Origin: CAYVQF01 sp964454015
Lineage (GTDB): Bacteria > Myxococcota_A > Bradymonadia > UBA4248
DNA: 64,000 nt
Reading direction: 5' to 3'
NCBI GenBank assembly: GCA_964454015.1
Contig: CAYVQF010000011.1
Coordinates: 43,725-107,724 of the forward strand
This document shows positions 7,660 through 15,944 of the stretch, piece after piece. A program made the translations under genes and the position numbers. Below the pieces are notes generated by a model. It ran no database searches. It had not been told where the DNA came from and saw only the letters and a program-made list of their open reading frames with translations. Position 1 is the first letter of the stretch. Every line of letters begins with the position of its first letter.

Positions 7660-9642
7660 ATGAAAGGTCCGAATGTGGAATGGTGGTCCATGGGCTGGCG
7701 CGCATGCATGGTGGTGGCCATCGCCGCCCTCGCTTTTGCGTGTGATGACAACACGACGAAGGTCACCCAAGACACTTCTGATGTGCACGAGACGCTGCAG
7801 GAAGTTGCCGAGATCGATGAGACGGTGATCGCGACCTCCTATCTTCGGGTGATTCGCCCGGAAGACAACGAACCGTTGGCCATCACGCACAACAGTTATG
7901 CAGATCTCATCGTTGGCTTTTTCACCAGCGAGAATCAACCCATAGCTGCGACCATGTTGGACTTTGAGATCGTGGAATCCACGGACAACTGTCACACGGC
8001 CTCGCCGCCCTGCGTTCGCCTGCGCGCTTTTAGCGACGAGACGAACGCCAATGGACAAGTGTCCATGAGCGTCACCACGGCGGGGAAAGACGCAGACGCG
8101 ACCATTCGGGTGAGCGTACAGGGGCAGCCGACGGTGACGCCGGTGCAGGCCATCGTGCAGACCCGCGCCAAGGATTCTTACGATCTGAAGGTGAGCTTTG
8201 CCTACAATGGCGGTCGCTCCTTCAGCAACGTGCAAGCCCTGCTCTACAACAAAGCGGTTTACGGGGATTGCGCCGGGATCTTTACGCCGCCTCTGCGTGA
8301 GTCCAGCGCCCTGGCCACGGCGACGGGGCAGCGCGTGGCCGCGCGCCAACCAGGTACCGGCAAGATCGATGACGTCTTCTTCACCTCTCTCGGCAACAAC
8401 GACACTTTCATCGTGGTGGCTTATGCCGAGACGCAGATTGGCTCTGCCAGCCGCGTTACGGTTTACGGGTGCACCGATGACGGCGTTGGCACGGAGATCC
8501 TGGTCAATTTGGACGAGGTGCCCATGAACATCAAGGGCAACTACGCGCTGACGAGCAACTTCAACCTGCTCAGCGGCCTGCCCAAGCGTCCTCAGGGTTC
8601 CACGGAGCCCATGAAGGCAGGCGACTGGGTCGAAGTGGTGATTGGGATTTTCGAGAACCCCTCAGCGGCATTGGTGGATTTGATTTGGCCGCTCATCGTC
8701 AACCAGTTTGGCTTCGATCTTCCCGAGGGTCTCAAGCCTGTCGTGGTCAACCTCATCGACGATGCCCTCAAGAATTTTGCGCCCCAGTGGGTCTCCAACG
8801 CCGTGACCATTGGTGGCGACATTGGTGAGTTTGCCCGCAACATGCAGCTCGTCGGCGAGCTGGAAATCCTGAATGAGGCCGATTTCGCCACGGGTCATCT
8901 CGGCGCGGGTCACAAGCACAGCTATAACGGCATCAGCTTGCGGTGGCGTCTGCCATGTGTTCTGGAAGGCAAGACCCCGACGGAATGCAATGGATCTCGG
9001 ATTGGTAAGACCTTTGGCGAGCTTGGCAAGCCCCAACTGGCCATCAATGGTACCTTCTCTGGGGCCGTGGTGTCCTGCGGGACGGTTCAGAACTGTCTCC
9101 TCATCGAGCAACACGGCATGACGCTGCCCTACGGCGAGATCCTCTTGGCGGTCATCGAAGGTTACGCGCTGCCTGAGCTCTTCAACGATTCTCGGGTGGA
9201 CAGCTTGGATGCCTTGGTCGAGCTCGTGCTCCTCGACTACATCAAGGAGTGGTACAACGAAGGGAAGCCGCCGGCTGAGCAAGTAACCACCGAGGGTTGT
9301 CCTGCCGTAGGCACCATTCTGGCGCGCTGGGCCTCGGGATTCTTGGGCTCTGGTTTCGAGTCCATCATTGCCGGTGTGGGTGAGTTCGCGTGCAACGAGG
9401 CGCGGAACTACGTGATCACCCTCATCCGCACCCAAGCAGCGAACCTGACCGTGAATACCCAGGACAACCTCTTGTTGGCGACTGAGGGCAACTGCCTCCT
9501 CAAAGACACGGACAACAACCTGGAGTACGACCGCATCGGTGAAGACAACGCGCGCTGCAATTGGGACATCAAGTTCATCTGGCAGAACAACGCGCCAGTC
9601 GACCTCGATGGTCTCTTCCATGCCCGTCGCGGCGGTAACTAA
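7660..9642 (+). CDS. Large lipoprotein with N-terminal Ig-like domain
   Basis: 660 residues. An in-frame GTG lies 9 bases upstream, but AAGGAG at 7646-7651 sits 8 bases before ATG 7660, which I take as the start. A hydrophobic signal ends in the lipobox LAFAC. Residues of about 45-140 look like a bacterial Ig-like (Big-type) module, with an NANGQVSMSVTT motif followed by a strand-rich stretch. The rest has no recognised domain and includes cysteine-bearing segments (for example VSCGTVQNC) compatible with disulfides, so extracytoplasmic location is likely. It has its own candidate promoter and a strong terminator, so it is probably monocistronic. Function unknown. Confidence 0.8.
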   Translation: MKGPNVEWWSMGWRACMVVAIAALAFACDDNTTKVTQDTSDVHETLQEVAEIDETVIATSYLRVIRPEDNEPLAITHNSYADLIVGFFTSENQPIAATMLDFEIVESTDNCHTASPPCVRLRAFSDETNANGQVSMSVTTAGKDADATIRVSVQGQPTVTPVQAIVQTRAKDSYDLKVSFAYNGGRSFSNVQALLYNKAVYGDCAGIFTPPLRESSALATATGQRVAARQPGTGKIDDVFFTSLGNNDTFIVVAYAETQIGSASRVTVYGCTDDGVGTEILVNLDEVPMNIKGNYALTSNFNLLSGLPKRPQGSTEPMKAGDWVEVVIGIFENPSAALVDLIWPLIVNQFGFDLPEGLKPVVVNLIDDALKNFAPQWVSNAVTIGGDIGEFARNMQLVGELEILNEADFATGHLGAGHKHSYNGISLRWRLPCVLEGKTPTECNGSRIGKTFGELGKPQLAINGTFSGAVVSCGTVQNCLLIEQHGMTLPYGEILLAVIEGYALPELFNDSRVDSLDALVELVLLDYIKEWYNEGKPPAEQVTTEGCPAVGTILARWASGFLGSGFESIIAGVGEFACNEARNYVITLIRTQAANLTVNTQDNLLLATEGNCLLKDTDNNLEYDRIGEDNARCNWDIKFIWQNNAPVDLDGLFHARRGGN

Positions 9643-9667
9643 AGACATCGGGACCCGATGGTGAAAG

Positions 9668-9691
9668 AAACCGGCTGCGGCCGGTTTTTTT
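9668..9691 (+). terminator. Rho-independent terminator
   Basis: AAACCGGC-TGCG-GCCGGTTT is a perfect 8-bp stem with a tetraloop, followed by further Ts. It lies 26 bp after the lipoprotein stop codon. Confidence 0.9.
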
Positions 9692-9825
9692 CGTTGCTGC
9701 CTTGGGGACGATCGCTTTTCGATGACGCAGGTCGCAATGCCGTCGACAAGCCCAGCCTGAGACAATAAAGTGCCCCTGGCAACCACTGGCCTCAGCCATG
9801 AGCCGGTGGAAGTCTTGCGGTAGGC

Positions 9826-12006
9826 ATGGAAAAGAGACTCGGCAAATACAGCCTGGAAGAGATGATCGCCGTTGGCGGTATGGCCGAGATCTACCGCGCC
9901 CGCACACAGGGTTTGGGTGGCGTCGAAAAGGTCGTCGCTATCAAGCGCCTGCACGACCAGTACTGTTCGGACCGCGACTTCGTCGAGATGCTCATCAACG
10001 AGGCCCGGCTGGCGGCGCGCCTCAATCACAAGAACATTTGCCAGGTTTTCGACCTCGAGCAAGAGGGCGACGCTTGGTTCATCGCCATGGAGTACATCCA
10101 TGGGCGGGATCTCTTCAGGGTGCAGCGCCGGCTCTTGGATGCGGGCCAGCTCTTGCCCTTGCCGGCCTCGGTGTACTTGACGACGGAGATCTGCTCGGGG
10201 CTCTCCTATGCGCACCGCATGACCGATGACGAGGGCCAGCCTCTCGACATCATCCACCGCGACATCAGCCCTCAGAATGTGCTGGTCTCCTTTGAAGGGG
10301 AGGTCAAACTGGTCGACTTTGGTATCGCCAAGGCGGCCAAACGAGCTTCGATGACCCAGAGTGGGGTAATCAAGGGCAAGTTTTATTACATGAGTCCCGA
10401 GCAGGCTCGGGGCGATCGCATCGACCAGCGCGCTGACATTTTCTCGGTAGGGGCCATCCTCTATGAGCTGGCCACGGGGCGCATGCTCTATGAGGGCGAA
10501 GATGACGCGCGCCTGGTGCGGCGGGTGCGACGGGCAGATTACGTGGCGCCACGGACGATTTGCCCCGATGTTCCGCGAGAGCTGGAACAGATCATTCTCA
10601 AGGCCTTGGCCCGTGAACCCCAGCAGCGCTTTCAGAGTGCCCGCGACCTGCAGCTCGCCTTGAGTGGCTTCGCCCATGGCCTGGGAACGGTCTTCGACAG
10701 CGTCTCCCTATCAGAGCTGATGCACGCCTTCTTCGATACGGGGTCGGCGGCGGCTTCGGCGGTGCTGCCTGTGGTCGGTCCTGGTGTGCCCAGGGGAGAG
10801 CGACCCCAGGGTGCACGGGGTGGCGCGCGCGCCCCCGCGGCGGGGCCCAAGGTCGATGAAGAGGCGCCGACCAGCGTCTATGAGAAGGACCGGATCCAGG
10901 GCATCATCGAAGAGATTGACCGACACTATGGCGCAGCCGACGGTCAAGGGATGCGGCGGGCCGAGGTGCCTGAGGTGGTGCGCGCCGTGGATCTGGCCGT
11001 CGACGAGGAGCGCTACCGGGTGGCGACGGTGGTCACCGACAGAAAGGGGCGCCGCAAAGGTGCGGGGCGCGCTCCCATGGGCGCGCCGATGTGGCTGCTC
11101 TTCATCGCGGCCCTGGTGGGGCTAGTGCTGTTGGCGTGGGCCTTCGTCTTTGCTACGAACCATTTGGTTCTGGGCGAGGCCAAGCAGACCTCGGCGCCTA
11201 GAATGACGGTGGTCGCATCCGCCGATGGTGGGATGTGGGTGGCGTCAGAGCCGCGGGGAGCGCGCATCATCATCGATGGCGAGGACACGGGGCTGCGCAC
11301 GCCGGCCCGGGTGGTGGGCGTCAGCGGGCCCCGAAACCTCAGCTTGCAGGCCGAGCTCTATGAGCCATGGGCGCAACTCACGACTTTTGCTGAGGGTGGT
11401 GCTGTCGAGGCCAAGCTCGAGCCGCGCCATGGGGCGCTGCGTATCGTCACTCAGCCCCCGGGGGCAGCCATCTATCTCAACGGCCAGTCCGTGGGGATCT
11501 CGCCGGTGACGATCACGGAGCAGCCCATGCCAGAAGGCCATCGCGTTACGGCGAGTCGCCCGGGCTTCAAGGATGTGCTGCAGACCGTGCAATGGACCGT
11601 TGATGAACCGGAGTTGGTGGTGACCCTGGTGCTGTCGCCTTCGGGGGCCCTGTTGCGCGCCACGGCCGAGGCCCTCGGGCAGGCGTGTGCAGGTGGCGTT
11701 TACGGCGCGCTGATGCAACGTCTGCCGGACAAGCGCGCCAGCGGCGGGGGGCGTAACGATGATGCCGCGAGCTCCGCGGCGGCGGACCGCCGTGGTTACG
11801 GGTCACTGTCAATCACCTCCAAGCCGCCAGGGAAGATCTACCTCGATGGCGTCTCCACGGGCCGCATGACGCCCGTGTTGAACCTGCGGGTGCCAGCGGG
11901 TTATGTGCGGGTGAAGGTCTACTTCGAGGAGAGTCGGAGCTTTTCAGGTGAGAAGCGCACCTTGGTCAAGCCCAACACCGAGGTGAAGATCCTCTTCAGC
12001 AAGTAG
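9826..12006 (+). CDS. Hanks-type Ser/Thr kinase with transmembrane helix and three PEGA domains
   Basis: 726 residues. The kinase domain covers about 7-280: AVGGMAEIY glycine loop, VAIK Lys40, HRDISPQN with D146, VDFG with D164, and MSPEQARG. An Ala/Pro/Gly-rich linker precedes one transmembrane helix at about 422-444. Outside the membrane are three PEGA repeats starting near residues 470, 535 and 658, each with the pattern 'PxGAxIxxDGxxxGxTP'. PEGA modules are beta-rich and usually bind envelope or cell-wall components, so this kinase probably senses the periplasm. The gene follows a terminator and ends 7 bp before the convergent sppA. A regulatory role towards the FHA proteins at 20-24 kb is only a suggestion. 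Confidence 0.92.
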   Translation: MEKRLGKYSLEEMIAVGGMAEIYRARTQGLGGVEKVVAIKRLHDQYCSDRDFVEMLINEARLAARLNHKNICQVFDLEQEGDAWFIAMEYIHGRDLFRVQRRLLDAGQLLPLPASVYLTTEICSGLSYAHRMTDDEGQPLDIIHRDISPQNVLVSFEGEVKLVDFGIAKAAKRASMTQSGVIKGKFYYMSPEQARGDRIDQRADIFSVGAILYELATGRMLYEGEDDARLVRRVRRADYVAPRTICPDVPRELEQIILKALAREPQQRFQSARDLQLALSGFAHGLGTVFDSVSLSELMHAFFDTGSAAASAVLPVVGPGVPRGERPQGARGGARAPAAGPKVDEEAPTSVYEKDRIQGIIEEIDRHYGAADGQGMRRAEVPEVVRAVDLAVDEERYRVATVVTDRKGRRKGAGRAPMGAPMWLLFIAALVGLVLLAWAFVFATNHLVLGEAKQTSAPRMTVVASADGGMWVASEPRGARIIIDGEDTGLRTPARVVGVSGPRNLSLQAELYEPWAQLTTFAEGGAVEAKLEPRHGALRIVTQPPGAAIYLNGQSVGISPVTITEQPMPEGHRVTASRPGFKDVLQTVQWTVDEPELVVTLVLSPSGALLRATAEALGQACAGGVYGALMQRLPDKRASGGGRNDDAASSAAADRRGYGSLSITSKPPGKIYLDGVSTGRMTPVLNLRVPAGYVRVKVYFEESRSFSGEKRTLVKPNTEVKILFSK

Positions 12007-12013
12007 CGCTTCG

Positions 12014-14497
12014 TCAGTGGAGGTCGACCCTATAGGGCAAGAGCGCTAGGGGGGCGGCGTCGAGGTGGAGAGCGGCCAAGCCCTGGGCGATGACCCCGAT
12101 GAGCGCCGCTGCGCTGCCGCCGCTCAGGGTGGTCAGTGAAGGCAGTTCGAGCTGAAATGCACTCCAAGGGCCGCGCGGCGGCAGCAAGAGCCAGGTGATG
12201 GGACCGTCCATGCCCTGGCTGCGTCGCAGGTAGGCCACTGCGTCCAGGAGGCCACCTTCGCTATCGACCAGACCCTTCGCGACGGCGGCGCTCCCCGACC
12301 AGATCCGCCCTTCGCCGAGGGCGCGCACCTGGTCGCTACTCATGTGCCGCCCCTGGGCCACCTGTTCGACAAAAAGATCATAGAGAAAGGCGATGTGTGC
12401 CTGCATCCGCTCCAGGCGATCCTCGTCCCAAGCTGAGAAAGGGCTGAAGAGGTCAGCGACCTTACCGCGGCCGATGAGGAAGGTGTGCACGCCCAAGCGC
12501 GCGAGCAGCGGTGAGAGATCGAACTTGCCCGCGAAGATGCCAATGGACCCGGTGATGGTGACGGGGGTGGCAAAAATCCGTTGGGCTGCGGCCGCGACAT
12601 AATAGCCACCGCTGGCGGCCACGCCGCCCATGGAGGCGATGATGGGCTTGAACTCGCCGCAGCGTGAGACGGCGCGGTAGATGAGGTCCGAAGCGACGGC
12701 CGATCCGCCTGGCGAGTCGATGCGGAGGATGATGGCGGCGACATCCGGGCGGGCACAGGTCTCTTCGAGGAGGGCCGAGATGGTGTCGGCGCCAGTGGTG
12801 AGGGTCCCGAGCAAAGGCACATCTGTGCTCTGGCCGCCAGTGATGAGGCCGTCGATGAAGATGATGGCGACGCGGTGGGCCGAGGCGAGGGGGCTGCGGA
12901 GGTCAGGGAGCGTGTCGAGGTCGAGTAAAGCTGGGGTGACGCCAAAGTCATGGGCGAGGGTGCTGGCGATCTCATCGGGGTAGATGACGGCGTCGATGAG
13001 TTGGCTCTCCATGGCTCGAGTGGGGGCCAGGGGCATGGCGTCGACGCGCGCCGAGACCTCGGCGGGGGTCAAAGCGCGGGAGATGGCGATGTCCGAGAGG
13101 AGGCGCTCAAAGAGGCCGTCTAAGTACGCGTTGAGCTGATGGAGGTGTTCTGGGCTGGGTTCCGCGCGCAGGTAGGCGTCAGGAGCGGTCTTGTAACGGT
13201 CAATTTTGACGAATTGCGGCACGACCCCGAGCTCGGTGAGGAGGTCGTGGTAGAAAGTCAACGACATGGAGAGCCCCGTGACATAAAGGCCCTGGGCTGG
13301 GTTGATGTAGAGTCGATCCGCCACCGAGGCGAGATAATAGGCGCGGGTAGAGCTGCCCTCCAGATAGGCGACCACTGGCTTGCCGCGCTGTCCGATGCGG
13401 GCCAAGGCCTGACGCAGCTCGACGACTTGGCTGTAGGAGAGGCGCAGCTCAGGCACATGGATGAGCAGACCATCGATGCTAGGGTCTTCCGCAACGCGAT
13501 CCAAGTGCATGAGGAGGTGGGCCAAAGAGAGGGCGCTTGGCCCCCAGGGGGTGCGGGGTTGGCGCTCGTCGAGCTGCCCTGGAAGTCTGAGTCGCACCCA
13601 GCGCTGGGCCGGCCGGAGCAGGCTGTGCTGGGGTTGACTGCGCCAGCCTACACCGAGGGCGAGCCCATCCCAGGCGAGCTGGTCATGGGCGGTGGCAAAG
13701 GCGGCCGCGTTGAGGAAGAAGGGGCCGAAATCGAGCGTCGCACCCGTGCCCAGGCGCGCGCCTTGGCGGGTGATCTGGGTGGAGAGGAAGTGGGCGTAGC
13801 CATCGATGGGCATGGCCCACAGCTCGGCGCCCACGGCGCGAGGGAGGCGTTGGTCGAGTTGGTGGGTGTAAGTGGTGGAGAAGCGCAGGGTACCATTGCG
13901 CATGGCGAAGCCGAGGGCCGCCTGGAGGGTCGGGGCGAGCCAATCCCCAGCGTAGCGGGGGGTGTCGATGCCTTGGATGACCAAGGCGCTGTGCAGCTCT
14001 GGGAGCCAGGCGTGGTTGAGGGCCAGGGTCCAGGTGGAGAAGCGGTCGAGGTGGCGGTCCTCTTCCGAAGCCAGGGCGTCATAGCGGATGCCTACTTGGC
14101 TCTGGCTGCCCAGGGCCATGGCAGCACCCAGTCGGTAAGCGCGGTGCTGGGGGGTGTGGCCGAGCGCCGTCGGGAAGTGCAGCTCGCCGCCAACGGCGAC
14201 GGTAGAAAAGAGGGGCGTGGCGATCTGCAAGGAGTGGCCGGAGGCGAAGTGATCCGAGTGGTGGAAGAGGTAGGCCGCTTCAGCGCCCGGGAGCAGCGCC
14301 AGCATCGCCGGGTTGATGGCCAGGCTGTGGGCACCGCTGTTCATGACCAGGGCCGGGTGATGAGAGGCCGCCCCCGGGCTCTGGAGGAGGGCGGAGGGGG
14401 GGCTTTCTTGGGCCCAGAGCGACTGTGGCGCAGCGGCGAGGAGCAAGCACAGTGAGAGGAGGTGGCGCGCTCTGAAGACGGGTGGCATGGGAGACAT
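12014..14497 (-). CDS. sppA: Signal peptide peptidase SppA, long form with extra N-terminal exported domain
   Basis: 827 residues. The C-terminal 510 residues are two S49 peptidase repeats. The general-base Lys436 lies in the first (IDRYKTAPD) and the nucleophile Ser629 in the second (GGVAASGGYY), as in the 67-kDa SppA class that degrades cleaved signal peptides at the periplasmic membrane face. Unlike E. coli SppA, residues 1-29 form a cleavable-looking signal (ending SLWAQ), not an anchor. Residues of about 45-290 form alternating hydrophobic strands that look like an outer-membrane barrel. ATG 14497 has GAGGA 6 bases upstream. The domain fusion is visible; barrel folding is inferred. Confidence 0.86.
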   Translation of the reverse strand: MSPMPPVFRARHLLSLCLLLAAAPQSLWAQESPPSALLQSPGAASHHPALVMNSGAHSLAINPAMLALLPGAEAAYLFHHSDHFASGHSLQIATPLFSTVAVGGELHFPTALGHTPQHRAYRLGAAMALGSQSQVGIRYDALASEEDRHLDRFSTWTLALNHAWLPELHSALVIQGIDTPRYAGDWLAPTLQAALGFAMRNGTLRFSTTYTHQLDQRLPRAVGAELWAMPIDGYAHFLSTQITRQGARLGTGATLDFGPFFLNAAAFATAHDQLAWDGLALGVGWRSQPQHSLLRPAQRWVRLRLPGQLDERQPRTPWGPSALSLAHLLMHLDRVAEDPSIDGLLIHVPELRLSYSQVVELRQALARIGQRGKPVVAYLEGSSTRAYYLASVADRLYINPAQGLYVTGLSMSLTFYHDLLTELGVVPQFVKIDRYKTAPDAYLRAEPSPEHLHQLNAYLDGLFERLLSDIAISRALTPAEVSARVDAMPLAPTRAMESQLIDAVIYPDEIASTLAHDFGVTPALLDLDTLPDLRSPLASAHRVAIIFIDGLITGGQSTDVPLLGTLTTGADTISALLEETCARPDVAAIILRIDSPGGSAVASDLIYRAVSRCGEFKPIIASMGGVAASGGYYVAAAAQRIFATPVTITGSIGIFAGKFDLSPLLARLGVHTFLIGRGKVADLFSPFSAWDEDRLERMQAHIAFLYDLFVEQVAQGRHMSSDQVRALGEGRIWSGSAAVAKGLVDSEGGLLDAVAYLRRSQGMDGPITWLLLPPRGPWSAFQLELPSLTTLSGGSAAALIGVIAQGLAALHLDAAPLALLPYRVDLH

Positions 14498-14618
14498 GAA
14501 GATCCTCGAGTTAGGCGGCGGGATTGGGGCGTCCAGGGGCGCGCTGGGAGGCGACAGCGGAGCGATGCTGGCGCGGCCACATCCTTGCAGAAAGCGTGGT
14601 GAGAGATCTAGGTGGCGG

Positions 14619-14648
14619 TTGCCAGGGGGCTGGGGAGGCTGGTATCTT
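14619..14648 (+). promoter_or_regulatory. Candidate sigma70 promoter upstream of truD
   Basis: TTGCCA (14619-14624), an 18-bp spacer and TATCTT (14643-14648) lie in the 296-bp region between the divergent sppA and truD genes. I see no other clear element in this region. Confidence 0.4.
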
Positions 14649-14793
14649 ATGGCGGCTCGCGTGGTGATGGCTGGTCTTGTGCAGAGCGGGCGCGAATGTC
14701 TGTAATAGGTGCCACTTGGCCGAAGGGCTCATGGACGTAGGGCGTGGCATGCGCCGTGAGTCTGAGGGTGAGTGGGTATGGGAGCTGGGCCCA

Positions 14794-15930
14794 ATGGTTG
14801 TACACGAAGATGAGACAGGCCCGCTTGCCATGGCTGAAGCACCCTGGATGACTGAGGTCGCGCGTCGGGGGTGGAGCGATGGGCTGCCGCGCGCCTTGGC
14901 CGAACACGGCGCCATCGGGGGGCGCTTGGGAGATCTTCCAGAAGATTTCCAGGTTGATGAAGTTCCGGCTTATCTTCCCTGTGGCACGGGCGAGCATGTG
15001 TATCTTCGCTTGCGCAAGCGGCGTCTGAGCACCCCGGAGCTGATCAAGCGCGTGGCGCGGGCTTTTGGTGTGGCACAACGCGACGTTGGCTATGCCGGCT
15101 TGAAGGATTTCCATGCGGTTACGACCCAGTGGATGAGTGTGGCCTATAGGGGGGAAGACATCGCGGCGCGGGCGGCGTTGTTGGAGGCCGATGAGGGGCT
15201 GACGCTCCTCGAGCTTTCGCGCCACGGGAACAAGCTTCGGCTGGGGCATTTGCGGGGAAACCGCTTTGGTTTGCGGGTGGTAGAGGGCCAATTCGACCAG
15301 GGCTTGGTGGCGCATCTGGCGGAGTCGATGGCGCGCGCGGGGGTCCTCAACTATTTTGGCCCCCAGCGCTTTGGGCGTTCCGGGGCCAATGTCGACGATG
15401 GACTGGCGCTTCTGCGCCGTCCGGCGCGGGCGCGCGGCCCGGTGGCGCGTCTGTTGGTGAGCGCCGTGCAGTCGGCGGTGTTCAATGTTTGGGCGGCGCT
15501 GCGTTTTACCGCAAGCGGACGATCTCTCTTCGCGGGAGATCTGCTGCAGCGTGTGGACAGTGGTGGCGTCTTTCGCTGCGATGATGTGGAGACCGATAGC
15601 GCGCGCTTTGCCAAAGGAGAAGTGGTCCCCACAGGACCCATGCCTGGGGCGAAGGCGCTCTTTGGCGAGGGGGTGGGCGCGACCTTTGAACGTGAGGCGG
15701 CGGCGGCGGTCGGCGTGGTGTGGCCAGAAGAGAGTGGGGAAGAGGGTTTGCGGGTGGGGGCTGCCGGGGGCATTGGCGGCGGGTGCCGGCGTCCGATGTG
15801 GGCCTTTGTCGAGCAGTTGCAGTGGCAGGTCGTCGGTGGCCAGACCCTGGAGCTGAGCTTCGAGTTGCCTCCTGGCACTTATGCGACGGTGGTGTTGCGT
15901 GAGTTGACCGGTGGGGCGTTGCAGGGTTGA
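14794..15930 (+). CDS. truD: tRNA pseudouridine(13) synthase TruD
   Basis: About 378 residues. The TruD signature GYAGLKDFHAVTTQ contains the catalytic Asp (D105 from this start). The N-terminal LPEDFQVDEVP and the NYFGPQRFGRSG segment are also family hallmarks. The enzyme isomerises U13 in the D-stem of certain tRNAs. The insert between the two halves contains a Gly/Ala-rich stretch. The frame is open back to 14677. ATG 14794 is chosen because GGGAG lies at 14780-14784; ATG 14830 is an equally reasonable start. The stop is followed 14 bp later by the TPR gene, so the two may share a transcript. Confidence 0.87.
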   Translation: MVVHEDETGPLAMAEAPWMTEVARRGWSDGLPRALAEHGAIGGRLGDLPEDFQVDEVPAYLPCGTGEHVYLRLRKRRLSTPELIKRVARAFGVAQRDVGYAGLKDFHAVTTQWMSVAYRGEDIAARAALLEADEGLTLLELSRHGNKLRLGHLRGNRFGLRVVEGQFDQGLVAHLAESMARAGVLNYFGPQRFGRSGANVDDGLALLRRPARARGPVARLLVSAVQSAVFNVWAALRFTASGRSLFAGDLLQRVDSGGVFRCDDVETDSARFAKGEVVPTGPMPGAKALFGEGVGATFEREAAAAVGVVWPEESGEEGLRVGAAGGIGGGCRRPMWAFVEQLQWQVVGGQTLELSFELPPGTYATVVLRELTGGALQG

Positions 15931-15944
15931 GTAGGAAGGAAATC

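Noticed and set aside
8662..10677. Minus-strand frame of 671 residues
   Set aside because: Antisense shadow of the lipoprotein and PEGA kinase, crossing a strong terminator. No domain signal.
13139..14455. Plus-strand frame of 438 residues
   Set aside because: Antisense to sppA, whose peptidase motifs are unambiguous. Composition is typical of a GC-rich shadow frame.
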